The notes beneath the pieces were generated by a model. The model ran no database searches. It was not told the DNA's origin and saw only the letters and a program-made list of their open reading frames with translations. A program made the translations under genes and the position numbers. Of a DNA stretch of 32,783 bases, positions 1 to 6,732 are shown in pieces (position 1 is the stretch's first letter; every line of letters starts with the position of its first letter). The stretch comes from Gammaproteobacteria bacterium UBA2965 (GTDB taxonomy: Bacteria > Pseudomonadota > Gammaproteobacteria > Pseudomonadales > Azotimanducaceae): positions 4,348-37,130 of the forward strand of contig DEBD01000018.1 in the NCBI GenBank assembly GCA_002348385.1, read 5' to 3'.

Positions 1-66
1 CGCGGATCACGCGGGGTTAGTTTACTGGCTGGAGGTTTCGGCCCTTTTTTTGCGCAGCTGCACCCG

Positions 67-858
67 CTAGCCAAGCAACTCACGCATACCCTCACCGAGC
101 TCAGTAAGGGCCGCGCCAAGCATGAAGCGGTCCCAGCCGATGCAGAAATGGCGGACGCCAAGGTCCAGATAGCGTTGGGCCTGTTTTACCGACCCTATCT
201 CGATGCGCGGCGCAATACCATAATCCAGGCTTTTCGCTATAACCCGCTCTTCAAACTGTCGGATCTCAGGCGACGCAGACAGGCGCGGCTGGCCCCGGGA
301 AAAACCAAAATCCGCTGGCCCCCACTGGGTCATATCCACGCCGCGATCTCTGGCCCGCTCCAGCACCGCGTCAATGTCGTTTAAGGCTGCGTCCTTTTCA
401 ATCATCACGGCGAACATTACCGATTTGAGATCCTCCGCATACTCTTCCACGTCGTAGGTGCCAAGCGCCGGGCGCCGAAGTTTTACGCCCATGGCGCCGC
501 GCACATCGGGGAAGTCCGGACGAATGCAGCGATGGCATTCGTCAATGTCTTCGGGGGTTCGGATGTCCGTAAAGAGCACGGCTTTGAATCCCGCGCCCAG
601 AGCCGCCTGGGCCCAGAACCCCTGGCCTTCCTGATCTAGCTTGATCATCAGCGGTAGATTGCCGCATTGGGCCGCCCGCGCCAGGTGATAAAGATGATTC
701 ATGTCGAACGTGGAATACTCCGCCGTGTATTCAGCGTAATCGAACAAACCCAGATTGCCGATGAGCTCTGGGATATCGGGATCCGAAAACAGGAAATGGG
801 TGCCCACCGTGGGCAACCCCTGATCGAATTTCTCGCGGAACGTGTTGGGCAGCACCAT
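67..858 (-). CDS. HpcH/HpaI-family class II aldolase
   Basis: Predicted metal-dependent aldolase of the HpcH/HpaI (2,4-dihydroxyhept-2-enedioate aldolase) family. These cytoplasmic enzymes cleave 4-hydroxy-2-oxo acids to pyruvate (or oxaloacetate/glyoxylate-type products) and an aldehyde. The protein is about 263 residues, a normal family length. It shows the family TIM-barrel pattern, with a probable metal-ligand Glu in MIEKDAAL and an Asp in the conserved GPADFGFSRG segment. The position that usually holds the catalytic Arg near residue 74 reads IKLD, so a Lys may replace it. I place the start at the ATG at 858 because GGGGGGAG lies about 7 nt upstream; a GTG at 861 is also open. It diverges from the Rieske oxygenase gene, which suggests a shared catabolic role such as the final cleavage of a ring-opened acid. 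The substrate is not determined. Confidence 0.85.
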   Translation of the reverse strand: MVLPNTFREKFDQGLPTVGTHFLFSDPDIPELIGNLGLFDYAEYTAEYSTFDMNHLYHLARAAQCGNLPLMIKLDQEGQGFWAQAALGAGFKAVLFTDIRTPEDIDECHRCIRPDFPDVRGAMGVKLRRPALGTYDVEEYAEDLKSVMFAVMIEKDAALNDIDAVLERARDRGVDMTQWGPADFGFSRGQPRLSASPEIRQFEERVIAKSLDYGIAPRIEIGSVKQAQRYLDLGVRHFCIGWDRFMLGAALTELGEGMRELLG

Positions 859-861
859 CAC

Positions 862-1047
862 CTAACTCCCCCCAAAAAACAGCCCATTAAAGCTCTCGTG
901 CTAACTTTACGCCAGTGGTCGATCGCGACGCCCCCACGCGTAGGACGGCAGCGCTTTCGATGCGAACGGCCCATAGCTACAACATGTGGCGCTTTTTTGT
1001 GGCCGAGCGTAACGATAAGATTACAAATGAACCAAAGGGAGGTAGAC
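862..1047. promoter_or_regulatory. Divergent promoter region between aldolase and Rieske oxygenase genes
   Basis: This 186-bp AT-richer spacer separates two divergently transcribed genes, so both promoters must lie here. An A/T-rich stretch near 1012-1028 could hold a -10 element for the plus-strand gene, but I could not pair it with a convincing -35. A strong Shine-Dalgarno sequence (AGGGAGG, 1036-1042) sits 5 nt before the Rieske ATG. No clear operator palindrome longer than a few bases was found. Confidence 0.45.
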
Positions 1048-2424
1048 ATGGCTGAAGCGGAGAAACTAGGCCCGGGACAAGCCCGAGCACCGGGCATGAC
1101 CTACCAGGAGGCAATTCAGCTAGATAGCTCTCCGCCTCCTGCGCCGTTCCTGGAGCATTCCTACGAATTCACCACGGACGTGGACGTGCCGTATACCAAC
1201 TACACATCCAAGGAATTCGCGCAAAAAGAATTCGACAAGATGTGGCCCAAGGTGTGGCAGATGGCCTGCCGGGAAGAGCACATACCAGAAGCTGGCGATT
1301 ACCACGTGTACGACATCGGTGAGCTCTCCGCCATCGTGACCCGCACCGAATCTGGTGATATCAAAGCGTTTTATAACGCGTGCATGCATCGGGGCACGGC
1401 CCTAAAGCCACCCGAATCCTCTGGCTACTCTCGGCAATTCGTGTGCCCCTTCCACGGGTGGGTTTACTCCTTAGACGGCGAGTTGGTAGACGTCCCCGAA
1501 AGCTGGGATTTTCCCCACGTGGACTCCCAGTCCCACCGGCTCAACGAGCTTCGCGTGGGCACCTGGGGCGGGTTCGTATTCATCAACTTCGACGATGACG
1601 CAGAGCCTTTGGAGGAATACCTGGGCGTGCTTATCGAGCACTTCAAGGATTTCCACATAGAAGACCGCTACATTGAAACCCACGTGTGCAAGCGCCTGCC
1701 GGTGAACTGGAAGGCGGCCGAAGAGGCCTTCATGGAGGCCTACCACGTGAAGGAAACCCATGCTGGCGGTATGGAGTACTCAGAGCCCATCACCACGTAC
1801 GACGTGTTCGAACCCAACGTGAACCGGTTCATTCACACCGTCGGCGCGCCCAACGCGCGCCGCCCGGTGCTGGAAACGCAGCAGGAGCTCATGGAGATGA
1901 TCTGGGGGCGGCGCGGACCGTCCGAGGGCGAGTGCCCCGTCGTGCCCGAAGGCATGACGGCACGAGACATCTACGCTCAAAACGTGCAGGAGCAGCTGGG
2001 CGCGCTGTACGACATGGATTTCTCCGACTACTCAACCGCGCAGACGCTGGATTCCATAGAGTACTTCCTGTTCCCCAACCTGTTCGTGTTCCCCGGGTTG
2101 TCGCTGCCCATGGTGTACCGATTCCGGCCAGACCCAAACGACCCGGACTTTTCCTACTTCGACCTGTACTTCCTAAGGCAGAAGCATCCAGAGAAAGCGC
2201 CTCCGCCGACACCCAACCCCATGTATCTGGACATCGACGAGAGCTACACCAAGGCCGAAGGCCTGGGCGGCTTGGGGGCAGTGTACGACCAGGACACGGA
2301 TAACATGGCGGCGCAAACGCGGGGTTTCAAAACCTGCAAGAAAGGCGGCCAGACGCTGGGCAACTATCAGGAGTGTCGGGTCCGCCACGTGCACAAGCGG
2401 GTGCGCGATTACGTAGACTCCTAG
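1048..2424 (+). CDS. Rieske [2Fe-2S] aromatic ring-hydroxylating oxygenase, alpha subunit
   Basis: Predicted large subunit of a Rieske non-heme iron oxygenase, which uses O2 and electrons from a partner reductase to hydroxylate or demethylate an aromatic or other cyclic substrate. The 458-residue protein has an N-terminal Rieske domain with cluster ligands C112, H114, C133 and H136 (CMHRG and CPFHGW). The catalytic domain carries the 2-His-1-carboxylate motif: E230 as the bridging acid, H233 and H238 as iron ligands, and an Asp in YDQDTDN (around 416-418) as the likely third ligand. The start is set at 1048 by the AGGGAGG ribosome site; the frame stays open upstream to 667 but that extension is antisense to the aldolase. 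No beta subunit, ferredoxin or reductase is nearby, so it probably forms alpha-only oligomers and borrows electron carriers. The substrate is unknown. Confidence 0.93.
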   Translation: MAEAEKLGPGQARAPGMTYQEAIQLDSSPPPAPFLEHSYEFTTDVDVPYTNYTSKEFAQKEFDKMWPKVWQMACREEHIPEAGDYHVYDIGELSAIVTRTESGDIKAFYNACMHRGTALKPPESSGYSRQFVCPFHGWVYSLDGELVDVPESWDFPHVDSQSHRLNELRVGTWGGFVFINFDDDAEPLEEYLGVLIEHFKDFHIEDRYIETHVCKRLPVNWKAAEEAFMEAYHVKETHAGGMEYSEPITTYDVFEPNVNRFIHTVGAPNARRPVLETQQELMEMIWGRRGPSEGECPVVPEGMTARDIYAQNVQEQLGALYDMDFSDYSTAQTLDSIEYFLFPNLFVFPGLSLPMVYRFRPDPNDPDFSYFDLYFLRQKHPEKAPPPTPNPMYLDIDESYTKAEGLGGLGAVYDQDTDNMAAQTRGFKTCKKGGQTLGNYQECRVRHVHKRVRDYVDS

Positions 2425-2442
2425 CTCCGCACGAGTGAAAGG

Positions 2443-2461
2443 GGCGGCCGCAAAGGCCGCC
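2443..2461. terminator. Hairpin between convergent genes, possible bidirectional terminator
   Basis: A perfect 7-bp GC-rich inverted repeat (GGCGGCC, loop GCAAA, GGCCGCC) lies in the 36-bp gap between the Rieske oxygenase and the lipoprotein gene, which converge here. No clear T-run follows on either strand, so termination is inferred from its position and the stem only. Confidence 0.45.
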
Positions 2462-3552
2462 TACTTCTCCACCGCAATCATCCCGATTCGGTCCCCGGCA
2501 AAGGTACCGAGGTAGAGCCGTGCATCGTGTTCAAGCGCCACCGTGACACCCCCCATGGGCGCACCGCCGCGGTGATCGAGCAGCGTACGTTGGGACAGGT
2601 CATCGGAATCAAGCGCCACGATCTGGTATGGATTGCCGCAGTTGCCCTCCGGTACATCCTGACAGGACATCATCCCCAGCAACCCGGAGGTTTGCGAGGC
2701 CACAAGCAGCTGGCCGGAATCGGACCAGCTGGAGTTGTCCGGACTGGCCATGGCCGCGCTCGCCACAACGCGGCCTGAGGAGAGATCCAACTTGCGCACC
2801 TCGTTGTCCATGTACAAATTCACGAACAGGAACTGCTCGTCCGCAGATTTTTCCAGCCCGTTAGGAAATGCCCCGCGGCTTCCCCGGACCTTGCTAAAAC
2901 CGAGCTGGTGATGCCACTGGTATACGAAACCCAGGTCCCTACCGAATAGCGATTGGACCATGGCCCAGGTGCCGCCGTCTCTGGGCATCATATGAGTTAC
3001 CCAGAACCCACCATCGCGTCGCAACACCACATCGTTGAAGTAAGCGTTCTCCGGCCCCAACGCGCACCCACGCCACTCGAGGGCCACGCCTTTACCCGTT
3101 TGGATTAGCTCGAAAAGCTCAACGGATTCCCGCAACCCATGGTTCACCGCCGCTAGCATCCAGCGCCCGTCGGCACGCTGCTCCAGATCGACTCCATGGG
3201 GCGCGAACGCCACGGGATCCGGCGGCGGGCAGTCCCCGGCGCCCCAGAGGCGCTGGTCATCGTGCGCTACGGGAAACACCACCTCCCGGTGGCCATCCGG
3301 CAGCTGCGACCACAAGAGGTTTCCCGGGCTGGAGCCATCCATGGAACCCATCTGGCTCACCACCAGCCCGCCGCCCCAGGGATCCACCACCATGTCTTCA
3401 GGGTTCTGGAAGCCGCACTGAACCGCCACCGAAGTACTGGAGTCGCAACCCAGGATCGGCGTGTTCGGCGCGCCGCATCCAAACGCAAATAGGATTGCGC
3501 ACACGAACGTCCATCGCGTCCTTTTGACACCTGCATCAGCGCGCGGCTTCAA
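2461..3552 (-). CDS. Lipoprotein with SMP-30/paraoxonase-like beta-propeller
   Basis: Predicted exported lipoprotein of 363 residues with a six-bladed propeller resembling SMP-30, gluconolactonase and paraoxonase lactonases. The N-terminus has KRTRW followed by a hydrophobic stretch and a lipobox-like AFGC. Likely calcium ligands are the Glu of NPEDMVVDP, the Asn of ENAYFNDVV, the Asn of FPNGLEKS and the Asp-Asn of SPDNSSW. These match the Glu/Asn/Asn/Asp-Asn set of this superfamily. The start is a TTG at 3552 that overlaps the stop of the upstream EthD gene (TTGA), implying translational coupling; an in-frame GTG downstream would delete the basic n-region of the signal peptide. It is last in the VOC-ADH-EthD run, so a periplasmic or outer-membrane lactone hydrolase serving the same pathway is plausible. 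It could instead be a non-enzymatic propeller. Confidence 0.75.
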   Translation of the reverse strand: MKPRADAGVKRTRWTFVCAILFAFGCGAPNTPILGCDSSTSVAVQCGFQNPEDMVVDPWGGGLVVSQMGSMDGSSPGNLLWSQLPDGHREVVFPVAHDDQRLWGAGDCPPPDPVAFAPHGVDLEQRADGRWMLAAVNHGLRESVELFELIQTGKGVALEWRGCALGPENAYFNDVVLRRDGGFWVTHMMPRDGGTWAMVQSLFGRDLGFVYQWHHQLGFSKVRGSRGAFPNGLEKSADEQFLFVNLYMDNEVRKLDLSSGRVVASAAMASPDNSSWSDSGQLLVASQTSGLLGMMSCQDVPEGNCGNPYQIVALDSDDLSQRTLLDHRGGAPMGGVTVALEHDARLYLGTFAGDRIGMIAVEK

Positions 3553-4280
3553 GGAATACCTATCATCTCGGTTCTGCTGCGAAGCACCAGAGTACCTTCA
3601 TCCTGCGCCCAGGCTTCCATCCCATCGGGCTCGATGGTCTGTTTGTAGGCGCGCCAGCCGTCGGGGTCGTGAAAGTACAACTCTGCCATGCCGGCGTACG
3701 GCTCCTCGTTGGGCTCAATGCTGTGGCTGACCACATAGCGGAAGCCATCGACTTTGCTCATGGTGTTCGCCACGTTGGGTGCGTGCTCTGTCAGCCAATG
3801 GCGAAAGAATGCCTCGTAATCCGTGTGGGGTTTCGCCTTCACCAGGAACGTCACCTTGAAAAAGCCGGAGCGGGTACACGGAAACGGGTCGTTCAGCGTC
3901 AGCGGTTGCACCGGCAGGTGCGCGGCGCCATCCATCACCACGTACTCGCGGGTGCCCCACGGCAGGTAAGGCATGGCGTGCTCCTGAAAGCTGTCGCCCG
4001 GCTCGGTCCCATGGGGCACGCGGGGCCGCGGCAGCGCGGAGTCGAACCACAGCTGGGCGACACCATCCCAGGCGTAGTTGCCGTCGCGATCGGGGTCGAA
4101 CAACGTGGCGATATAACGTCGCGCCGCCAGCCGGCCGCGCTCGACCGCTCGCGCCTGGCTGGCGATCACACCCGGCATGTGATTCGCGAACCAGTGCGCT
4201 ACCAGCTCCTCGCGCGTGCTCTCGGGCCGCCCTTTGATGAGATACATCACTTTGGCGCCATCCCCGGCTTCAACCACCAT
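3549..4280 (-). CDS. Tandem EthD-domain protein (dimeric alpha/beta barrel)
   Basis: A 243-residue protein with two EthD-like ferredoxin-fold domains. The first runs from KVMYLIKGRPE and contains AHWFANHMPGV. The second runs from FFKVTFLVKAKP and contains FRHWLTEHAPNV, followed by AGMAELYFHDPDGW. Both halves show the family pattern in which a basic residue precedes a W..xHxP element. EthD proteins are small cytoplasmic barrels found in degradation clusters (named from ethyl tert-butyl ether degradation); some relatives are cyclases or decarboxylases, but most have no known reaction. Here two copies are fused, so one chain could form the barrel that single-domain members build as dimers. The ATG at 4280 follows GGGGAG; GTG and TTG codons just upstream (4292, 4295) are alternatives. 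It lies between the alcohol dehydrogenase and lipoprotein genes and overlaps the latter by 4 bp. Confidence 0.8.
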   Translation of the reverse strand: MVVEAGDGAKVMYLIKGRPESTREELVAHWFANHMPGVIASQARAVERGRLAARRYIATLFDPDRDGNYAWDGVAQLWFDSALPRPRVPHGTEPGDSFQEHAMPYLPWGTREYVVMDGAAHLPVQPLTLNDPFPCTRSGFFKVTFLVKAKPHTDYEAFFRHWLTEHAPNVANTMSKVDGFRYVVSHSIEPNEEPYAGMAELYFHDPDGWRAYKQTIEPDGMEAWAQDEGTLVLRSRTEMIGIP

Positions 4281-4378
4281 GCTGCTCCCCACCAAACCGA
4301 TCGTGTAGCTGCAGCCCGGCCATGGGCACCGGCAGTTGCCGGCTGGCGTTCCGCAGTGGGTTCATGTCTCCTCCCGGT

Positions 4379-5476
4379 TCACGACATCTTGAGGATGGGT
4401 TTGATCACCTCTCCCGTTCCGGCGCTGTCCCGCACCGCCTGATCGATATCGGCAAAGTCGTAGTAGCGCACGAAGCGCTCCAACGGCAACCGGCCGGAGC
4501 GGTACAGACTGGCCAGGTAAGGCACGAAAGTCTGCGGGCTGGCTTCACCCAGCACCACGCCGCGTATGCCACGACCGTAACCCAGATGCCCCATATCCAT
4601 GGGCATGGTGGTGCCAGCGGGCGGGGCCCCCACCTGAGCACACCAGCCCGGCCGCCCGAGGCAGGCGACGGATTGCTCGATGGCCATTGGATTGCCGGAA
4701 CACTCCACGCTGAAGTCCGCACCGGTCCCGGTTAGCTCCACGATAGCCTGGGCCACATTCTCACCCGCCTGGAGGCAATGGGTGGCTCCCAGCTCAGCAG
4801 CCATGGCGAGCCTAGCCTCGTGCATGTCCACGGCAATGATGGTCTCGCACCCCGTAAGCACGGCGCCAATCACCGCGGAAAGCCCCACCGTGCCCACGCC
4901 GAAGACCGCGATGCTGGATCCGGATGGGGGGCGCAACGCATTCATGACCGTGCCGACCCCGGTGGTCAAACCGCAACCCAACGGCCCCAACAGCTCCAGC
5001 GGCAAATCCTTACCCACCTTGATGACGCTGCGGGCGGGCGCCACGCAGTGAGTGGCGAAAGACGACTGCCCACAGAAGCGGCCGCGCACCAGTTCGCCCC
5101 CTGCACTCATGGCGCTGGTCCGATCCACGCGCAACCCGGTCAGGTTGCGCTCCACGAATTCGTCGCAGTATGAGGGCAACCCAGAGTGACACTTGCGGCA
5201 GACACCGCAGGAATCGCCGCTCAACACCACGTGATCTCCGGGCGCTACGTTGCGCACGCCGGAGCCCACCGCCTCGACCACCCCAGACCCTTCGTGGCCA
5301 AGCACCATGGGAAGCGGTAGCTCTACGGACTGTTCTTTGACCGCCACATCGGTGTGACAGATACCCGACGCCACAATGCGCACACGCACCTCGTCATCTC
5401 GAAGGGGTCCAAGCTCCACTTCCTGAAAGGAAAATGGTTCATCTGGCGATACCGCCAAGGCAACGGTGACACTCAT
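4379..5476 (-). CDS. Zinc-dependent alcohol dehydrogenase (aryl-alcohol/XylB-like)
   Basis: Medium-chain zinc alcohol dehydrogenase of 365 residues, cytoplasmic, expected to interconvert a primary alcohol and an aldehyde with NAD. Catalytic zinc ligands are C40, H61 and C168, with GHEGSGVVE around H61. The structural zinc site is intact with C90, C93, C96 and C104. The Rossmann fold has GVGTVG at 193-198, and an acidic D217 at the end of the second strand, which favours NAD over NADP. The overall pattern, including the LGPLGCGLTTG segment, resembles benzyl-alcohol and geraniol dehydrogenases. GAGGAG sits 7 nt before the ATG at 5476. It is second in the minus-strand VOC-ADH-EthD-lipoprotein run and probably oxidises an alcohol formed in that pathway. 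Confidence 0.9.
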   Translation of the reverse strand: MSVTVALAVSPDEPFSFQEVELGPLRDDEVRVRIVASGICHTDVAVKEQSVELPLPMVLGHEGSGVVEAVGSGVRNVAPGDHVVLSGDSCGVCRKCHSGLPSYCDEFVERNLTGLRVDRTSAMSAGGELVRGRFCGQSSFATHCVAPARSVIKVGKDLPLELLGPLGCGLTTGVGTVMNALRPPSGSSIAVFGVGTVGLSAVIGAVLTGCETIIAVDMHEARLAMAAELGATHCLQAGENVAQAIVELTGTGADFSVECSGNPMAIEQSVACLGRPGWCAQVGAPPAGTTMPMDMGHLGYGRGIRGVVLGEASPQTFVPYLASLYRSGRLPLERFVRYYDFADIDQAVRDSAGTGEVIKPILKMS

Positions 5477-5543
5477 GGATGTACTCCTCTACCTGAAGTC
5501 GGACACGGCCCACCGACACCCGGGCACCGAGGCCATGCAAACG

Positions 5544-6068
5544 CTAGCCCGTCTCAAAGATGAGCGTGTCCACGCTGCCGTCCCACGCCTCGTGACGCTC
5601 TTTCAACCCCTGGAACATGGAGCGGATGATGGGCGCATCTCCGTGCAGTTCCACATAGCAGCCCATGTCCTTACGGCAATCCATATAGGCCACGTAGTCG
5701 CCGCCCCACAACGTGCAAGCGGTCTCAAAGCCCGCCTGGTTGAAGCGCCGGATCTCTCCCTGCACGTCGTGAACCAACAGCCCAATATGATGAAAACCCG
5801 TCTCCCCCGGGGCAAACATGTCCCGGTAGATGGACGGCGTGTCGTCATGCTGCGCTATGAACTGAATGTGCGCGGGCCCAGCCTGACCGAATGCGTAGCT
5901 CACATCCGCTTCCACGTGCTCACCCTTGTAGCGAAAGTTCTCCGCGATATGGTGGCGCACTACCTGAAACGGACCCGCGCCCACCATCTGGTGCCACTTG
6001 TGGCAGGCTTCGTCGATGTCGTTTACAAAATAAGCGTACTGCCAGATCGGGTGTCGGATAAGACTCAT
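5544..6068 (-). CDS. VOC-superfamily (glyoxalase/dioxygenase fold) protein
   Basis: A 174-residue vicinal-oxygen-chelate protein made of two beta-alpha-beta-beta-beta modules. It begins with the typical YAYFVNDIDEA strand-helix. Likely metal-site residues lie in AHIQFIAQH, FHHIGLLVHDV and the C-terminal CYVELHGD, a layout like that of methylmalonyl-CoA-epimerase or glyoxalase-like members. VOC enzymes use a divalent metal for isomerisation, epimerisation, dioxygenation or lyase reactions, so the reaction cannot be named. A strong AGGAGGGG lies just before the ATG at 6068. It is the first gene of the minus-strand run and is 67 bp from the alcohol dehydrogenase, so it is likely cotranscribed with it. 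Confidence 0.85.
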   Translation of the reverse strand: MSLIRHPIWQYAYFVNDIDEACHKWHQMVGAGPFQVVRHHIAENFRYKGEHVEADVSYAFGQAGPAHIQFIAQHDDTPSIYRDMFAPGETGFHHIGLLVHDVQGEIRRFNQAGFETACTLWGGDYVAYMDCRKDMGCYVELHGDAPIIRSMFQGLKERHEAWDGSVDTLIFETG

Positions 6069-6204
6069 GCAACCCCTCCTGAATTTCCTGTTGCCCCGCG
6101 CCCAACCTTATCAGACTGGCGCGTGTTTGTGCCCACCGTTGCAATCCGATCCCCCACTACTGGTAGACTCTAAGGCTTGGAACACACTGATCGGGAGGAG
6201 TGCC
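6069..6204. promoter_or_regulatory. Divergent intergenic region, VOC operon and Nif11-like gene
   Basis: This 136-bp spacer must hold promoters for the minus-strand VOC-to-lipoprotein run and for the plus-strand Nif11-like gene. A TTGCAA box near 6140 and TAGACT near 6165 could form a weak plus-strand promoter, but the spacer of about 19 bp is long. Strong ribosome sites flank both ends (AGGAGGGG on minus, GGGAGGAG at 6193-6200 on plus). Confidence 0.4.
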
Positions 6205-6411
6205 ATGTCGGTCGAGAACGCCGAACGGTTCGTTCGATTCTTAGAAGCAGACGCAAGCTTGCGCGAAAAAGTGAATGCCGCCGGATGGGAAGGCTTTCAG
6301 GATGTTTCCGCCGCCGCGGGCGCATCGTGCACCAGCTTCGAGGTGGTAGCGGCGCTGGTCCGTCGCTACGACGAAAACCTCTACGAAGAGGGCGACTGGG
6401 TAGAAAGCTGA
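6205..6411 (+). CDS. Nif11-like small protein
   Basis: A 68-residue protein whose first 50 residues fit the Nif11 pattern: SVENAERFVRFL, then an acidic turn followed by LREKV, an alanine/glycine-rich middle, and SFEVVAAL. Nif11 domains occur in nitrogen-fixation-associated proteins and as leader regions of RiPP precursor peptides (nitrile-hydratase-like and Nif11-like leaders). Here the tail after the domain is short and acidic (YDENLYEEGDWVES). It lacks the Gly-Gly cleavage site and the Cys/Ser/Thr-rich core of typical precursors, and no maturation enzyme or peptidase-transporter is in the window. The start is fixed by GGGAGGAG 4 nt before the ATG. It diverges from the VOC operon. The assignment rests on pattern recognition and the role is unknown. 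Confidence 0.7.
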   Translation: MSVENAERFVRFLEADASLREKVNAAGWEGFQDVSAAAGASCTSFEVVAALVRRYDENLYEEGDWVES

Positions 6412-6417
6412 TCCTCA

Positions 6418-6531
6418 TGGGGCTCATTGAGCCCGAGGCGGATGTGGAGCAAACCGTCAAGGACTGGTACCTGGGCAGTCACGTGGAAGACGCCTACCAC
6501 TGCCCCACAGGTCCTGCGCAGGTTGATTGAA
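6418..6531 (+). CDS. Short ORF directly after the Nif11-like gene
   Basis: A 37-residue frame begins 6 nt after the stop of the Nif11-like gene (MGLIEPEADVEQTV onward, ending GPAQVD). Its composition is acidic and codon-like, with one AYHCPTG segment. That segment recalls, only weakly, the AYH..GT region near the C-terminus of GMC oxidoreductases. The ribosome site is poor. It may be a real small peptide coupled to the preceding gene, the remnant of a larger gene, or chance. I do not assign a function. Confidence 0.3.
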
Positions 6532-6655
6532 GCGGCTCACCGGGTTCATGGACGCATCCCCCGGCGAATATCTGACCATCTGCGAGATTGCGGGCGAAGA
6601 CACCGAGGAAACAGAGCAGGTACCGAACGTGTACCAGGCAAAGCTGGATTCGTAA
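6527..6655 (+). pseudogene. Possible gene-fragment remnant (EthD-like ending)
   Basis: An open frame from a TTG at 6527 (internal ATG at 6548) to the TAA at 6655 encodes about 42 residues. It contains SPGEYLTICEIAGED and ends YQAKLDS. The Y-L-x-I-x-E-I pattern resembles the central strand of EthD/NIPSNAP-type ferredoxin-fold proteins, but the fragment is far too short for a domain and has no ribosome site. A decayed fragment of a neighbouring-type gene is the simplest reading; chance is possible. Confidence 0.25.
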
Positions 6656-6732
6656 CGGCCGCGCTTGCCTGCCAACGACTCCGTGAAAGTGTTGAGCACG
6701 GGTTGCTACGAACAAGAACTAGCGTTCTGCGA

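Larger units (their letters stand above)
6412..6732. other. Gene-poor stretch with short, possibly decayed reading frames
   Basis: This 321-bp stretch lies between the Nif11-like gene and the stop of the M3 peptidase gene on the other strand. Two short plus-strand frames look coding-like (listed separately). The rest, 6656-6732, shows nothing recognisable: no clear terminator with a T-run, no repeat and no RNA gene. Confidence 0.5.

Noticed and set aside
1..66. Possible gene end at the left edge
   Set aside because: Only 66 bases are visible before the aldolase stop, with open frames but no recognisable protein sequence.
667..1047. N-terminal extension of the Rieske gene back to 667
   Set aside because: It overlaps the aldolase in antisense. 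The ribosome site AGGGAGG clearly sets the start at 1048.
4332..4345. Small palindrome CCGGCA-GT-TGCCGG between the ADH and EthD genes
   Set aside because: A 2-nt loop is sterically poor, and it stands alone in a 98-bp spacer with no other signals.
6177..6411. Alternative frames overlapping the Nif11-like gene
   Set aside because: They lack ribosome sites and are Arg-rich, while the Nif11-like frame has a strong GGGAGGAG and the domain pattern.
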